A DNA stretch of 64,000 nucleotides, taken from NCBI GenBank assembly GCA_937923145.1, contig CALAJT010000016.1, positions 1 through 64,000 of the forward strand, read 5' to 3'. The notes under the pieces are model-generated. The model ran no database searches, was not told the origin of the DNA, and saw nothing but the letters and a program-made list of their open reading frames with translations. Of the stretch, positions 47,232-57,400 are shown piece by piece (the stretch's first letter is position 1; each line of letters begins with the position of its first letter). The translations under genes and the position numbers were made by a program. The DNA is from an uncultured Rubritalea sp. Lineage in GTDB: Bacteria > Verrucomicrobiota > Verrucomicrobiia > Verrucomicrobiales > Akkermansiaceae.

Positions 47232-48992
47232 ATGTACAAATCCACTGCTACTGATACTGATAAGATGCCAAAAGGCATCCCCTATATTATTGGAAACGAA
47301 GTTGCAGAGCGATTTTCTTTCTATGGGATGAAGACCATCCTTGCTGTATTCATAGCAAACTATCTTCACCTCATGGGAGAGACAGCAGGCTCTCCTATTG
47401 GCGAAGCTCAGGCTAAGGTCTACGTACATAATTTTAATTTTTGGGCATATTTCACTCCAATATTAGGTGCTCTATTTGCTGACTTTTTCTTTGGCAAGTA
47501 CCGCGTCATTATGTGGCTAAGTGTTGTCTACTGTCTAGGTCACGGGGTTTTGGCTCTTATGGGCATCACTGGTGACTCTAAGACGTGGATGATAGCTGGT
47601 CTGGCACTCATCACGTTAGGAGCTGGTGGCATTAAGCCTTGTGTCTCTGCACACGTGGGAGATCAGTTTGGTAGAAATAATCAGCATTTACTCACTCAAA
47701 TATTCAATTGGTTTTACTTCTCTATCAATCTGGGAGCTCTTCTATCCACGCTAGCCACTCCACTATTACTTAAATACTACGGTCCACACATCGCCTTCGG
47801 CATCCCTGGGATACTAATGGCTCTGGCTACTATCGTATTCTGGATGGGTAGAAATAAATATGTGCATATTCCTGCCCAAGGCCACAAACTATTCGATGAA
47901 CTAGCAAAGCCTGGCGTGCTCATGCGTATTCTAAAGCTATGCTGTTTGTTCCTCTTCGTAGCTGTTTTCTGGGCACTCTTTGACCAATCTGGGACTTCAT
48001 GGGTATTCCAAGCTGAGGATATGAATACTAATTTACTAGGAATCGAGATACTGCCTAGTCAACTCCAGGCATTTAACCCGATCATGGTCCTGACACTGAT
48101 CCCTATTTTCACCTTCCTCATTTATCCTGCGGTCGACAAAGTATTCACTCTTAGCCCTCTGCGTAAAGTTAGTATCGGACTCTTCATCATGGTGTCTAGT
48201 TTCGCCCTCATTACTCTGATTCAGACTTGGATCGATGCTGGCGAGTCACCTAGTATTGTATGGCAAATTCTAGCCTATATTCTACTCACATCCTCAGAGG
48301 TCATGGTCTCCATCGTATGTCTAGAGTTCGCCTACACTCAGGCTCCAAAGTCGCTCAAGTCTATATTAATGTCCGTCTTCCTACTCGCTGTAGCTTTCGG
48401 AAATATCTTCGCATCTGCTATAAATAGCTACATTCAGATAGACTCACCTCTCACTGAGGCTGCTGAAGAGATCATATTCGATGGCGAAGAAATCTTCATC
48501 GGTGCTGCGAACACTCTAAAGCTATCGATAGATAACAGCTCTGTTTTACCTAGCTTAGAGGACGGAAATATGCTGATTGGAAACCTATCGGACAGTTACG
48601 GAAATCCTATTTACTACGAGATCCTTAATAGCAAAACTGCCAGACTCCGCAGTGATGGATCTGACCAGAAAGCACGCACTCTCCATGACATAGGTGTGAT
48701 GATTAATCTCAACGACACCCCTGATCCTAGTGATTCTAAAACATGGTTAGACAAGCGTAAGGAGAAGCTCGGCATCGCCATTCAAGCGAGTGAGTTTGAA
48801 CTAATTACTACAGAGAAATTTATAGGTGGTTCTAGCGGCATGACGACGATGGAAGGCGCATCCTACTTCCGCTTCTTCACTTACATCATGCTCGGAACAG
48901 CGATCTTATTCATCCCATTCACACTCATTTACACTTATAATGTATATGAAGATGATACAGAAGTTGAAGGAATAGTAGAGACACAAAAATAA
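47232..48992 (+). CDS. POT/PTR2 family proton-coupled peptide transporter
   Basis: 586 residues, a major-facilitator protein that imports di- and tripeptides with protons. The family motif is at the N-terminus: NEVAERFSFYGMKTILAVF (ExxER). LGAGGIKPCVSAHVGDQFG and FNWFYFSINLGALLSTLATP follow. About 12 membrane spans plus a last one near 550-572. Between the penultimate and last spans lies a long soluble loop of about 130 residues (IQIDSPLTEAAEEIIFDGEE to FIGGSSGMTTMEGASYFRFF), larger than in E. coli DtpA. Overlaps the following gene by one base (TAATG). Confidence 0.92.
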   Translation: MYKSTATDTDKMPKGIPYIIGNEVAERFSFYGMKTILAVFIANYLHLMGETAGSPIGEAQAKVYVHNFNFWAYFTPILGALFADFFFGKYRVIMWLSVVYCLGHGVLALMGITGDSKTWMIAGLALITLGAGGIKPCVSAHVGDQFGRNNQHLLTQIFNWFYFSINLGALLSTLATPLLLKYYGPHIAFGIPGILMALATIVFWMGRNKYVHIPAQGHKLFDELAKPGVLMRILKLCCLFLFVAVFWALFDQSGTSWVFQAEDMNTNLLGIEILPSQLQAFNPIMVLTLIPIFTFLIYPAVDKVFTLSPLRKVSIGLFIMVSSFALITLIQTWIDAGESPSIVWQILAYILLTSSEVMVSIVCLEFAYTQAPKSLKSILMSVFLLAVAFGNIFASAINSYIQIDSPLTEAAEEIIFDGEEIFIGAANTLKLSIDNSSVLPSLEDGNMLIGNLSDSYGNPIYYEILNSKTARLRSDGSDQKARTLHDIGVMINLNDTPDPSDSKTWLDKRKEKLGIAIQASEFELITTEKFIGGSSGMTTMEGASYFRFFTYIMLGTAILFIPFTLIYTYNVYEDDTEVEGIVETQK

Positions 48993-49741
48993 TGTTAGAA
49001 GATGATTTCAATGATGTTCTAGGTAAAGCCATTCGTCGATTAGGTATCTCTAGTTCTGATCTAGAAATCTCTGAGAGAAGCCTGAGTAAGCTACTAGCTG
49101 GAGAAATGAATGAGGATTTCATTAAGAAAACAGCTCCCCTGTTAAATTTAAATGCAGAGAAATTAATTCAGCTAAAAAACTACTCCCCTGCTGTCACAGC
49201 GCCTGATTTCCTTCATACATATGTCTCACCATATGGTCATTTAGGAGTAAATGCCTTCGTAGTGGAAACTTCAAGTTACCTGCTCATCTTTGATACTGGC
49301 ACAGATTCAGAGGATCTTCTAAAATGGATATCGGAGCGTTCTGAAAAGACAGCACTACTCTATATCACACACGATCACGCTGACCATACCGCAGGAGTTC
49401 ATGAGTTTAAAAAGCGAGAAATCACTGTGATCTACCCTGAAAACGCTACTGACCAAGTCTATGATAATTTCTTCTTCAAATGTCTGGATGTAGCAGGTCA
49501 CTGCTCACCCGCTACTGCCTATCTGCTAGAGTCATCAACTCTGGAATCTCCCCTCTGCATAGTCGGTGATGCTGTATTTGCCGGTTCAATAGGCGGCTGT
49601 AAAAGCACTCATGCTTATTCTATAGCGATCCCTAACATAAAAGAAAATCTTCTCACTCTTCCTCTAGATACAATCCTCTGCTCAGGACACGGTCCACTGA
49701 CTACTGTAGGACAAGAGCTTGAGAATAATCCCTTTTTCTAA
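48992..49741 (+). CDS. MBL-fold metallo-hydrolase with N-terminal helical domain
   Basis: 249 residues. The first 70 (DFNDVLGKAIRRLGISSSDL, SLSKLLAGEMNEDFIKKTAP) form a small helical, HTH-like domain. The rest is a metallo-beta-lactamase fold: FVVETSSYLLIFDTGTDSEDLL, the zinc motif THDHADHTAGVHEF, CLDVAGHCSPATAYLLESS, VGDAVFAGSIGG and CSGHGPLTTVGQELENNPFF. Resembles glyoxalase II-like thioesterases/hydrolases; substrate unknown. Coupled to the peptide transporter gene (one-base overlap). Confidence 0.88.
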   Translation: MLEDDFNDVLGKAIRRLGISSSDLEISERSLSKLLAGEMNEDFIKKTAPLLNLNAEKLIQLKNYSPAVTAPDFLHTYVSPYGHLGVNAFVVETSSYLLIFDTGTDSEDLLKWISERSEKTALLYITHDHADHTAGVHEFKKREITVIYPENATDQVYDNFFFKCLDVAGHCSPATAYLLESSTLESPLCIVGDAVFAGSIGGCKSTHAYSIAIPNIKENLLTLPLDTILCSGHGPLTTVGQELENNPFF

Positions 49742-49993
49742 AGCTCGGAAGTATTTAGCGCAAACTTAATTCCGACTAACTTGGTGATAGCTACAGCCTA
49801 CGCAGAGGTGGTCATTGAAGGCCTGAGACTTTTTTACCTAACCGGTCTAAAAATAGTATCAGTCTTGCTCCCTCTGGTGCAGCCATTGCATAAATTTCTT
49901 TTCTTAAGACATCACGTATCACCAATTAATCCAATAATTAGAAATAGTTTCAATATCACTCGCACACTAGATCTATAGATCTAAATTGGACAT

Positions 49994-50021
49994 AAAAAAA
50001 GCCCTTCGCAATGAAGGGCTT
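49994..50021 (-). terminator. Rho-independent terminator after tRNA-Leu
   Basis: On the minus strand AAGCCCTTC pairs perfectly with GAAGGGCTT around a five-base loop (arms at 50013-50021 and 49999-50007), followed by a T-run (A-run on the plus strand, 49994-50000). It starts about 15 bases after the tRNA-Leu 3' end. Confidence 0.9.
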
Positions 50022-50035
50022 CAAGAAGAGAAAAG

Positions 50036-50117
50036 TACCGAGAACAGGAATCGAACCTGCACGTCCTAAGACACCTGAACCTAAATCAGGCGCGTCTACC
50101 AATTCCGCCATCTCGGC
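50036..50117 (-). tRNA. tRNA-Leu (anticodon UAG)
   Basis: 82 bases with acceptor GCCGAGA / TCTCGGT, D-arm with AATTGGTAGACGCG, anticodon stem CCTGA / TCAGG with loop TTTAGGT (anticodon TAG), a long class II variable arm, and T-arm loop TTCGAAT. The first acceptor pair is G1-U72 instead of G-C. CCA is not encoded. Followed by its own terminator. Confidence 0.95.
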
Positions 50118-50261
50118 TTTCGCTTCTGGACGGAAAACTAACTATTTTTTCTCCGGATGCAATACTTAATGTTACTTTTTCACCATTTTTTTAAAGTTTT
50201 TTGCTTTTTCTAGACTGATAAAGTGTCTAGCCTTACCTCTACAATCTATATCACACTTACT

Positions 50262-50978
50262 ATGCCTAGAATCACTATTTCCGAACCAGGAAAAACACCC
50301 CAACCGTATCGACTTAAAACTGACCGACAGAGCACTAAAATCGGCAGAGGCAGTGACAACGACATCATCCTAGAATCAGGCTCTGCATCTACTTATCACT
50401 GTGAAATGATACGAGTAGACGGTGGCTTTATACTAGAGGACAATGACTCTACAAACGGCATCTTAATCGATGACACTCGCTTCAAGATAATAGATCTAGT
50501 CGATGGCATGACTGTCAGTATTGGTGAAGATATTGAGTATAATTTTGAACTCAGTGAGGAAGAGCTAGAAATTCTAGAAGAAGAGGAGTTTGAGCCTAAA
50601 CAGCGAGCAGCATTCCCTAAGGCTAAGAGCCAGCCTGAGCCTAGACAGAAAAAGAAAGCTGTATCTCTACATGATGACGAAGAAGATGACGAAAAAGAGG
50701 AAGAGGAAGAGTATGAAGAAGTAATTGTCCGCCGAAAAGTTAAGAAACAGAAGGAATTAACTATAGTCGAGGACGAAGAAGAGGAGGAACAAGAAGTAAT
50801 CAAGCCTCAGTTACGTTCAGATCCCGCAAAGTCTGCTCCATTAGCACCTGCTAAATCAGGCGGGATATTTACTATACTAATCTTCGCTATTCTCGCAGTG
50901 GCATGCCTATTAGGTGGAATGATCGTTAGACATTACCAAGATCATAAAACATTACTCTTTGAAAAGCACTTTAAGTAG
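50262..50978 (+). CDS. FHA domain membrane protein with acidic linker
   Basis: About 238 residues from ATG 50262 (MPRITISEPG); the frame is open back to 50223. The N-terminal FHA domain has STKIGRGSDNDIILESGSAS, STYHCEMIRV and DNDSTNGILIDD, the residues that bind phosphothreonine. A long Glu/Asp/Lys-rich segment (about 100-185) follows, then one membrane span near the C-terminus (FTILIFAILAVACLLGGMIV) and a basic tail. The kinase-like protein at 2558-4462 has no kinase motifs intact, so the phospho-partner is elsewhere. The acidic run makes a shadow Ser-rich ORF on the other strand. Confidence 0.85.
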   Translation: MPRITISEPGKTPQPYRLKTDRQSTKIGRGSDNDIILESGSASTYHCEMIRVDGGFILEDNDSTNGILIDDTRFKIIDLVDGMTVSIGEDIEYNFELSEEELEILEEEEFEPKQRAAFPKAKSQPEPRQKKKAVSLHDDEEDDEKEEEEEYEEVIVRRKVKKQKELTIVEDEEEEEQEVIKPQLRSDPAKSAPLAPAKSGGIFTILIFAILAVACLLGGMIVRHYQDHKTLLFEKHFK

Positions 50979-51068
50979 TAGGCTCATCATTTAGATTTCA
51001 TTAAATCTACTCAGCGATCACTAGGCAATTAGTAGACGCTTAATTTTTTAGGGATACCAGCTCTAGAG

Positions 51069-51962
51069 CTACTCACCCATCCTATCACCCATCCTATCAC
51101 CCATCAGAGCGTAGAGCTCTTGCTGCTGGGAAGAATGCTCTAACAGATCTTCTGCGAGTTTTACTTTTCCAGGCTGAAAAATAGTGATCGTAGATGATCC
51201 TCCAAATGCGAAGTAACCTTTCTCAGCACCCTTCTCGACTTGCTCACCAGCTTTGTAAGTCTGGTGTATAGAGCCGACACATGTCGCTCCTATTTCCATA
51301 ATCAGTACATCCCCATGATCTGAAGTTTCTAACACTGTTCGAGTGCGTTTGTTCTGCCACATGTAGGAAAGATTCTGCCTGAGCGCAATCGGCGACACAG
51401 AGAATAGAGGACCATTGATCATCTTAGTATCTCCAGCCTTCCCTGCTGCTGGGAAATGGTATCGATGATAGTCTACTGGACATAGTCTAGAAAGGACTAG
51501 TGAGCCACCCTTGAACTTCTCATAGAGTTCATTATTAGCTATTAGTTTTTTAAGATCCCACTTCTGGCCCTTAATAAATACACCCTCTACATCCTCCGCA
51601 TTTTCAAATCCTAGGTGTCTTCCATCCGCAGGGAACACGATAGCGGCATCATGGATAGGACGAGCTTCTGGCTTCAGCTTACGGTAGAAAAATTCGTTGA
51701 ATGTCTTGTAACTGTCTGCTGAATCTATGAAGTCAGATTCCTTCATTCCATAGTCATCTATAAATGGACCAACCTTTTTTTTCGTATCTGGGTTATCCAT
51801 TCTACGACCATACCATTTAGAGAAAAACGGACGCTTCACGAAGCTGAATAGAGCTAATTTACCCAGAGGATTACCATACGCCCACTTGAGAAACCCTTCT
51901 CCGTAAACTTGCTCAGTTTCTATCTTTCCAGTATTGCGATTGTAGTAAGTGATTGGTTCCAT
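51069..51962 (-). CDS. psd: Phosphatidylserine decarboxylase proenzyme
   Basis: 297 residues; decarboxylates phosphatidylserine to phosphatidylethanolamine at the membrane. Seen: ADSYKTFNEFFYRKLKPEARP, IVFPADGRHL, SRLCPVDYHRYHFPAAG, and the self-cleavage site FAFGGSSTITIF (G-S-S in place of L-G-S-T), where the serine becomes the pyruvoyl group. It resembles the chlamydial-type larger enzymes. The C-terminus ends in a short DNA repeat that encodes M-G-D-R. The fur-type gene lies 46 bases upstream on the same strand. Confidence 0.93.
   Translation of the reverse strand: MEPITYYNRNTGKIETEQVYGEGFLKWAYGNPLGKLALFSFVKRPFFSKWYGRRMDNPDTKKKVGPFIDDYGMKESDFIDSADSYKTFNEFFYRKLKPEARPIHDAAIVFPADGRHLGFENAEDVEGVFIKGQKWDLKKLIANNELYEKFKGGSLVLSRLCPVDYHRYHFPAAGKAGDTKMINGPLFSVSPIALRQNLSYMWQNKRTRTVLETSDHGDVLIMEIGATCVGSIHQTYKAGEQVEKGAEKGYFAFGGSSTITIFQPGKVKLAEDLLEHSSQQQELYALMGDRMGDRMGE
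51074..51104 (-). repeat. Short tandem repeat at the 3' end of psd
   Basis: Three CACCCAT units separated by CCTAT (plus strand) give a 12-base unit that encodes M-G-D-R twice, then M-G-E, just before the stop. Gain or loss of a unit keeps the frame, so only the C-terminal tail length would vary. Confidence 0.8.
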
Positions 51963-52008
51963 CGAGTCAGTGAATTATGAGATTTAGTAAATGTGTGAAT
52001 AAGTTTCT

Positions 52009-52446
52009 CTAAGTGCAAGTGGGGCAGGTGCCGAAAAACTCTAGCTCGTGATAGAGGCTAGTGTAGCCTGTGTTGGTAGCTATTTCCTTTTCGAGCTGAT
52101 GCACTGGGCAAGGAGCATTAATCGGCTGAATGTCGCCGCAGTCGGTGCAGATTAGGAAGTCTTGATGACGCCCTGGAATGAGTAGTGTGAAATAAGCAGC
52201 TCGCTCATGTAAACCAAGTCGCCTCACTACGCCTTTATTAGAGAGCTTCTGTAGCAGGCGAAAAACCGTTGCGCGGTCACATAGCTCAGTGAGATTCTTA
52301 TGATCTGAAAGATCCGCCAGCGTCATCGGAGAGTCGCTCGTGATAAGTGTCTCTATGAGCATACTAAGAGCCTTCGTCCGTCTTAGCCCGGCGTCTTTAC
52401 ACTGTTCTAAGGTAACTTCTAGCTGATCTTTTTGCATCTCCTTCAT
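52009..52446 (-). CDS. Fur family transcriptional regulator
   Basis: 145 residues. The winged helix is in GLRRTKALSMLIETLITSDS and LTELCDRATVFRLLQKLSNKG. The C-terminal metal-binding region has HQDFLICTDCGDIQPI with one CxxC pair and GTCPTCT with the second, and histidines in SLYHELEFFGTC. Family members sense iron, zinc, manganese or peroxide; the recognition helix (ATVFRLLQKL) does not let one decide between Fur and Zur. The conserved HHHxHxxC of E. coli Fur is not present, which favours Zur or PerR-like roles (inference). Confidence 0.88.
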   Translation of the reverse strand: MKEMQKDQLEVTLEQCKDAGLRRTKALSMLIETLITSDSPMTLADLSDHKNLTELCDRATVFRLLQKLSNKGVVRRLGLHERAAYFTLLIPGRHQDFLICTDCGDIQPINAPCPVHQLEKEIATNTGYTSLYHELEFFGTCPTCT

Positions 52447-52563
52447 TTTTTAAAACAGTAAGAGGGAAAGGATGATGGTGAAAGGAAAAAGGAGAAAGTT
52501 TGGTCAGATAATCTTGGGATTATTAATGACATATCCTGCTTAGGTTTATATGAATTAATAACA

Positions 52564-54423
52564 ATGAACACGAAGCCATCCAAAAGTAAGATCTATTCTC
52601 AGTCTTCTGATAATGGGCAGACTTGGAATGTCCCCGCTAAGAAAGGCGTGGGATTTCTCATGATATTCGGCTGCTTCTTTGCAGGGCTGCCGCTACTAGT
52701 TATGGCAGTAATGATTTATGCCCACTTATTTGGAACGGTTGAAAACTCAACTAACTGGGCAATCCTGGGGCTTTTTCTATTCTTAAGCATGCCCATAATG
52801 ATAGGTGGGTTATTCTTCTTTATCGGTCTAAAAATGCGCTACACTTCCTATGAGATAAGCGTAAATGATGGGTCCGTGAATCTAGTAAAAAAGTTCTTTA
52901 AGAAAGAAACTTCTGAGAATTTGGAAAGCGGTGAAGTGCATGGAGTTGGTCTGTATTCTAGTTTCAAAACAAATGGAAGGTCCAACTATGGGCTTCTAGT
53001 AAAAGCTAGGTCAGAAAAAGACATCAAGTTCTCATGTGGATATAATGAATCTGAGCTACGTTGGCTGGCGAGCGAGATGTTAGCTGAGCTTGCAGAGCAA
53101 GGAGGCTTGCCTACGGAAGAGGAACTGGAAAAAACATATTTTAGCTCTAGCGATGGAGAATCTACTGATGATACAGAGAATCAATTTGCTAAAAATGGAG
53201 TTACCATTTCATTTTTAGATAAAGCTAATACTAGAAGTGGGAGTGGGAGTGATCAGTTTTTGATTGAGAAAAATGGCCCAGTAGTCGCCAAGACTATGAT
53301 CTATGCAGGTTTATTTGGGATGCTCTTTAGTAGTGTGTTTATATGGGTCGGTTTCTGGGCTGACGATGGTGATCTCATCTTCGGGCTAGCTGGTATTTTT
53401 ATTGCTACAGTCTCTATCGTATTTTTCATACTGGGATTATCTAAGCTCAAGACATCAGAGAAATTCACATTCAAAGCCGATACTATCATTAAAGAAAAGC
53501 TACGTGGTGATGTAAGTAAGAGTAAAACAGTCTTTCAAAAATCTAGCTTTACGAAACTTAAGGTAGCATCCAGCGGTAAGAGTAATAATGACACTCGCTA
53601 TTCTGTGAAGCTAAGAGGAACTGGCGGGACTAAAGACTTAAAGCTATTCAACTGGGTAAGTCAGGAGGTCTCTGAAGTGGTAAAACTGAAAGTGAACGCA
53701 TGGCTAAAACCATCAGTGTCTCCAATAACTACACCTGAAAAAACCACCTTTAACAGCGGATATGGAAGCGCCATGGTCACAGAAGCCACACAGAAGCAAA
53801 TTATAGAACGTGAATCTCTACCTCCAAAGATAGCCCCTGATGAAGTGCCCATATATTCATCAGCTATGAATCTAAAAGACATCAAAGGCGGTGCGTGGAT
53901 ACTTAGAATATTCCTCATGATCTTCTTATGTGTTGGACTGGGCTTAATTATTTTTGGTGTCCTCAGTATCAAAACTGCTAAGGACAGCGAGACTTGGCCA
54001 AGCGTGCAAGGAGTCATTTTAGACAGTAGAATAGCTATCAATCACGGTGATGATAGCACCACCTATGGAGCAGATGTGAGCTATAGATACGCAGTCGAGG
54101 GACATAAATACAAAGGTGATAAAGTCACTGTGAGCGAGATGAGCACCAGCAGTCAAACTAGAGCAAGTAAGATTGTACAACGCTATCCCATCGGTAAAAA
54201 AGTACCTGTCTACTATAACCCAAAGGAATCAGAAGACAGCGTTCTTGAAACAGGATTGAGTGATGGCAGTTGGTTATTACCTGGTATAGGTCTACTCTTC
54301 TTCATCGTCCCGCTTATTATTCTAATTATCACTGAAAAATCAAATCGAAAAGAGAACAAGAAACCCAAAGTGAACAGGAACTCTGTGAAGAGTATTGAAA
54401 GTCGCTATGGGAAGATGGGTTGA
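52564..54423 (+). CDS. DUF3592 domain membrane protein
   Basis: 619 residues with six predicted spans in three pairs: about 30-52 and 62-86, 238-258 and 268-292, 445-468 and 578-598. The segment before the last pair, TWPSVQGVILDSRIAINHGD then YRYAVEGHKYKGDKV, RYPIGKKVPVYYNPKESEDS, is the DUF3592 pattern. The first two-thirds look like a duplicated PH-like/soluble plus membrane unit (KKGVGFLMIFGCFFAGLPLL). Function unknown. Converges with mfd, 12 bases between stops, with no clear terminator between. Confidence 0.8.
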   Translation: MNTKPSKSKIYSQSSDNGQTWNVPAKKGVGFLMIFGCFFAGLPLLVMAVMIYAHLFGTVENSTNWAILGLFLFLSMPIMIGGLFFFIGLKMRYTSYEISVNDGSVNLVKKFFKKETSENLESGEVHGVGLYSSFKTNGRSNYGLLVKARSEKDIKFSCGYNESELRWLASEMLAELAEQGGLPTEEELEKTYFSSSDGESTDDTENQFAKNGVTISFLDKANTRSGSGSDQFLIEKNGPVVAKTMIYAGLFGMLFSSVFIWVGFWADDGDLIFGLAGIFIATVSIVFFILGLSKLKTSEKFTFKADTIIKEKLRGDVSKSKTVFQKSSFTKLKVASSGKSNNDTRYSVKLRGTGGTKDLKLFNWVSQEVSEVVKLKVNAWLKPSVSPITTPEKTTFNSGYGSAMVTEATQKQIIERESLPPKIAPDEVPIYSSAMNLKDIKGGAWILRIFLMIFLCVGLGLIIFGVLSIKTAKDSETWPSVQGVILDSRIAINHGDDSTTYGADVSYRYAVEGHKYKGDKVTVSEMSTSSQTRASKIVQRYPIGKKVPVYYNPKESEDSVLETGLSDGSWLLPGIGLLFFIVPLIILIITEKSNRKENKKPKVNRNSVKSIESRYGKMG

Positions 54424-54435
54424 AGTTAGAATAGA

Positions 54436-57400
54436 TCAGATAGATCTTAACATCCTAATACACTCGATAAGCTTCTTATGCGGATTCGTCGCTTTCAGCC
54501 TAGGGAACTTGGTTTGTGAGAGCATGATGTATTGGTTGTTTCTTGTTAGCATTAGGCGTTGGCCTTTGATTTCTATGCTGGTGATGTTGGCTTTTGAGGC
54601 AGCTATTTTTAGCTGGGTGGTGTCTAGGAGATTTTGGGCTGGGGATGGAAGTTTGCCATATTGGTCTTCCCAGGTGTCGCGAAGCTGGGAGATTACTTTT
54701 TCGGAGGATGCTTCGGCTAGTTGCTTGTAGGCTCGGATACGCATCGTTGGCTCCGTCATGTAGTGAGCTGGGATGAAACAGTCTAGTTCCTGACTTGAAA
54801 TTGGTGATTCAAGTTTAGTTGATTGCTGCTTTGCCGTTTCGGTGAAGTTGATGAAGTCGGCTCTGAGGGTAACGTCTATGCGGATGGCGTTTCTGTTGCC
54901 TCGGAGGCGCTCGATGGACTGGCGGAGGAGCTGGCAGTAGAGGTCGAATCCTACGCTGGAGATGTGGCCACTTTGCTTGGTGCCTAGGAGGTTGCCTGCA
55001 CCTCGGATTTCTAGGTCTCGCATAGCGATCTTGAAGCCTGATCCTAGGGCGGTGTATTGCTTGATGGCGTTGATGCGCTTGGTGGCGTCACCTCCTACTG
55101 TGAGATCGCGCGGGATGAGCAGGATGGCATAAGCGTTCTGCCCTGCTCTGCCTACACGACCTCGAAGCTGGTAGAGATCTGATAGTCCGAAGCGGTCTGC
55201 ACGGTCGATGATGATGGTATTCGCATTAGGAATGTCGATGCCACTTTCGATGATGGTGGTAGCTAGGAGGATGTCTGCTTCACCTTTGACGAAGGTGCGC
55301 ATGACTTGCTCTAGCTCGTCCTTAGGCATCTGTCCGTGCCCGATGACGATCTTCGCCTCGGGGCAAAGTGCGTGGATTTTGTCCCGCATGATTTCGATGG
55401 TTTGGACGCGATTATGGAGGAAAAAAGTTTGTCCGCCACGAGCCATTTCTCGGGTGATGGCGGTGCGTATAATGCGTTCGTCATAGCCACAGATGGAGGT
55501 CTGGACTGGGACTTTGTTAGGCGGTGCGGTGTCGATGGTGGACATGTCCCGTGTGCCCATGAGTGCTAGGTAGAGAGTTCTTGGAATCGGTGTTGCAGAG
55601 AGTGTTAGAAGGTCGATTCCAGCGAAGAGTTCTTTGAATTTTTCTTTGTGCTTTACTCCGAAGCGTTGCTCTTCATCGATGATGGCGACTCCTAAGTCTT
55701 TGAAAGAAATATCGTTCGATACTAGGCGATGAGTCCCAATGACAATGTCTACTGATCCGTCTGCTAATCCTTGAATAGTAGAACGTATTTCTGCTGGTTT
55801 ACGGAAGCGGTTGAGGAGGTCTACGCGTATCGGGTAGTCGCTCATACGCTCGCGAAATGTGCGCCAGTGTTGCTCTGCTAGGACTGTGGTGGGGACTAGG
55901 ATGGCGACTTGCTTACCGCCTGTGACTGCCTTGAATGCGGCCCGGATGGCTACTTCTGTTTTGCCAAATCCTACGTCGCCACAGATGAGACGATCCATCG
56001 GTTTCGGGCATTCCATGTCTGCCTTAGTATCCTGGATAGAGGTGAGCTGGTCTGGGGTTTCGGTGTAGCGGAATGAGTTCTCGAACTCCCACATCCATTT
56101 AGTGTCTGGTGGGTGTCCTTTGCCTTTGCTGACTTGGCGTTCGGCTTGGAGGCGGAGTAGCTGGGCGGCGTAGTCCATGATGGACTTCTCTGCGGACTTT
56201 CTGATGCGTGCCCATTTGGCGTCACCAAGCTTTGTGAGTGTGGGGGTCTTGCCGCCCATGCCTACGTATTTGGCTAGAAGGTGGGCTTGGTCTATAGGGA
56301 CAGAGAGGATGGCTTTGTCACGGTAGCGGATGTTGATCTCCTCTGTGCCATCTTGGTCAGTGCTGATGTCTTGGAATCTTCCGATACCGTATTCGGTATG
56401 GACTACGAGGTCACCTCTTTCGATATCGAGAATGTCTGTTTGAGCTCTGGCTTTGGCTTGGTGATCTAAGTGCGTATTTTTGCGGTTGTTTGATGTCTGG
56501 TATCTGCCGAATAGTTCTGCGGATGAGAGGACCGCTAATTTTACTGAAGGTATTGTAAATCCATGGGCTAGCTCACCTACCGTGACTTCTACTCCATCTA
56601 GAATCGACTCTCCCATGAGTTCTTTGAAGCGCTCTATCTCTCCTTTGTTAGAGAAAATGAGATGAATATTCCAGTCATCGGTGTTCCATTCTGTTAGCTG
56701 CTTAGTAAAGGCATGGCGCTTGTTCTGCTGGAGTACGAAGTCGCCTGCTTCGAACGCTCCCAGTGGAGAGGGATTGATAGAGAGTCCAGCTAATGGATCT
56801 GTAGTGATTTCTAGGGAGTGTTTGACCTCGCTGGGGAGATCGTGTTCTCCTGTGTAGATAATTAGATCATTTTTTCCAATGTAGTCTGCTACTGTGGCGG
56901 TGTCTTCAGTTTCTGTTAGATGGAATTTTATCTGCTGGAGTTTTTTAATCGATGTCTGGGTATTGAGATCGAATTCGCGGATGGATTCTATTTCTGTGTC
57001 GAAAAATTCTAATCTAACAGGTAGAGGTGCCTGCCATGTATAAACATCCAGGATTCCTCCACGGAGTGCGTATTGACCTCGGTTATGGATGTGGTCTACA
57101 CGTTCGAATCCTACTTGCTCGAAGGTGGCTATGAGAAGGTCTGGTTCTATTTCGTCCCCTACCTTGATAGCATTCCCCTGCTGAGAAATCTCTGCTGGTG
57201 GTGGGCAGGGTGACTCTAGGTTTGTAGTGATTACTATGGTTGACTGAGCAGCATTCTTTTCTAATGAGGATATCAGCGAAAGGGTGTGAAGACGGTCAGC
57301 ATTCGTCTCAGGATCATCTAGTTCGGTAGCCGTGGTGTCTGTTTTCTTATCTAACAGAATGAGACCATTCGCATTCCAGAGATCCATTTCTGTGCGCAGA

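Noticed and set aside
49742..49993. Protein-coding frame 49781-49978 between the MBL gene and tRNA-Leu
   Set aside because: No start context, no recognisable composition and no conservation signs; treated as non-coding.
50396..50803. Minus-strand Ser-rich 135-residue frame
   Set aside because: Mirror of the Glu/Asp-rich linker of the FHA protein (GAA/GAG read as TTC/CTC on the other strand).
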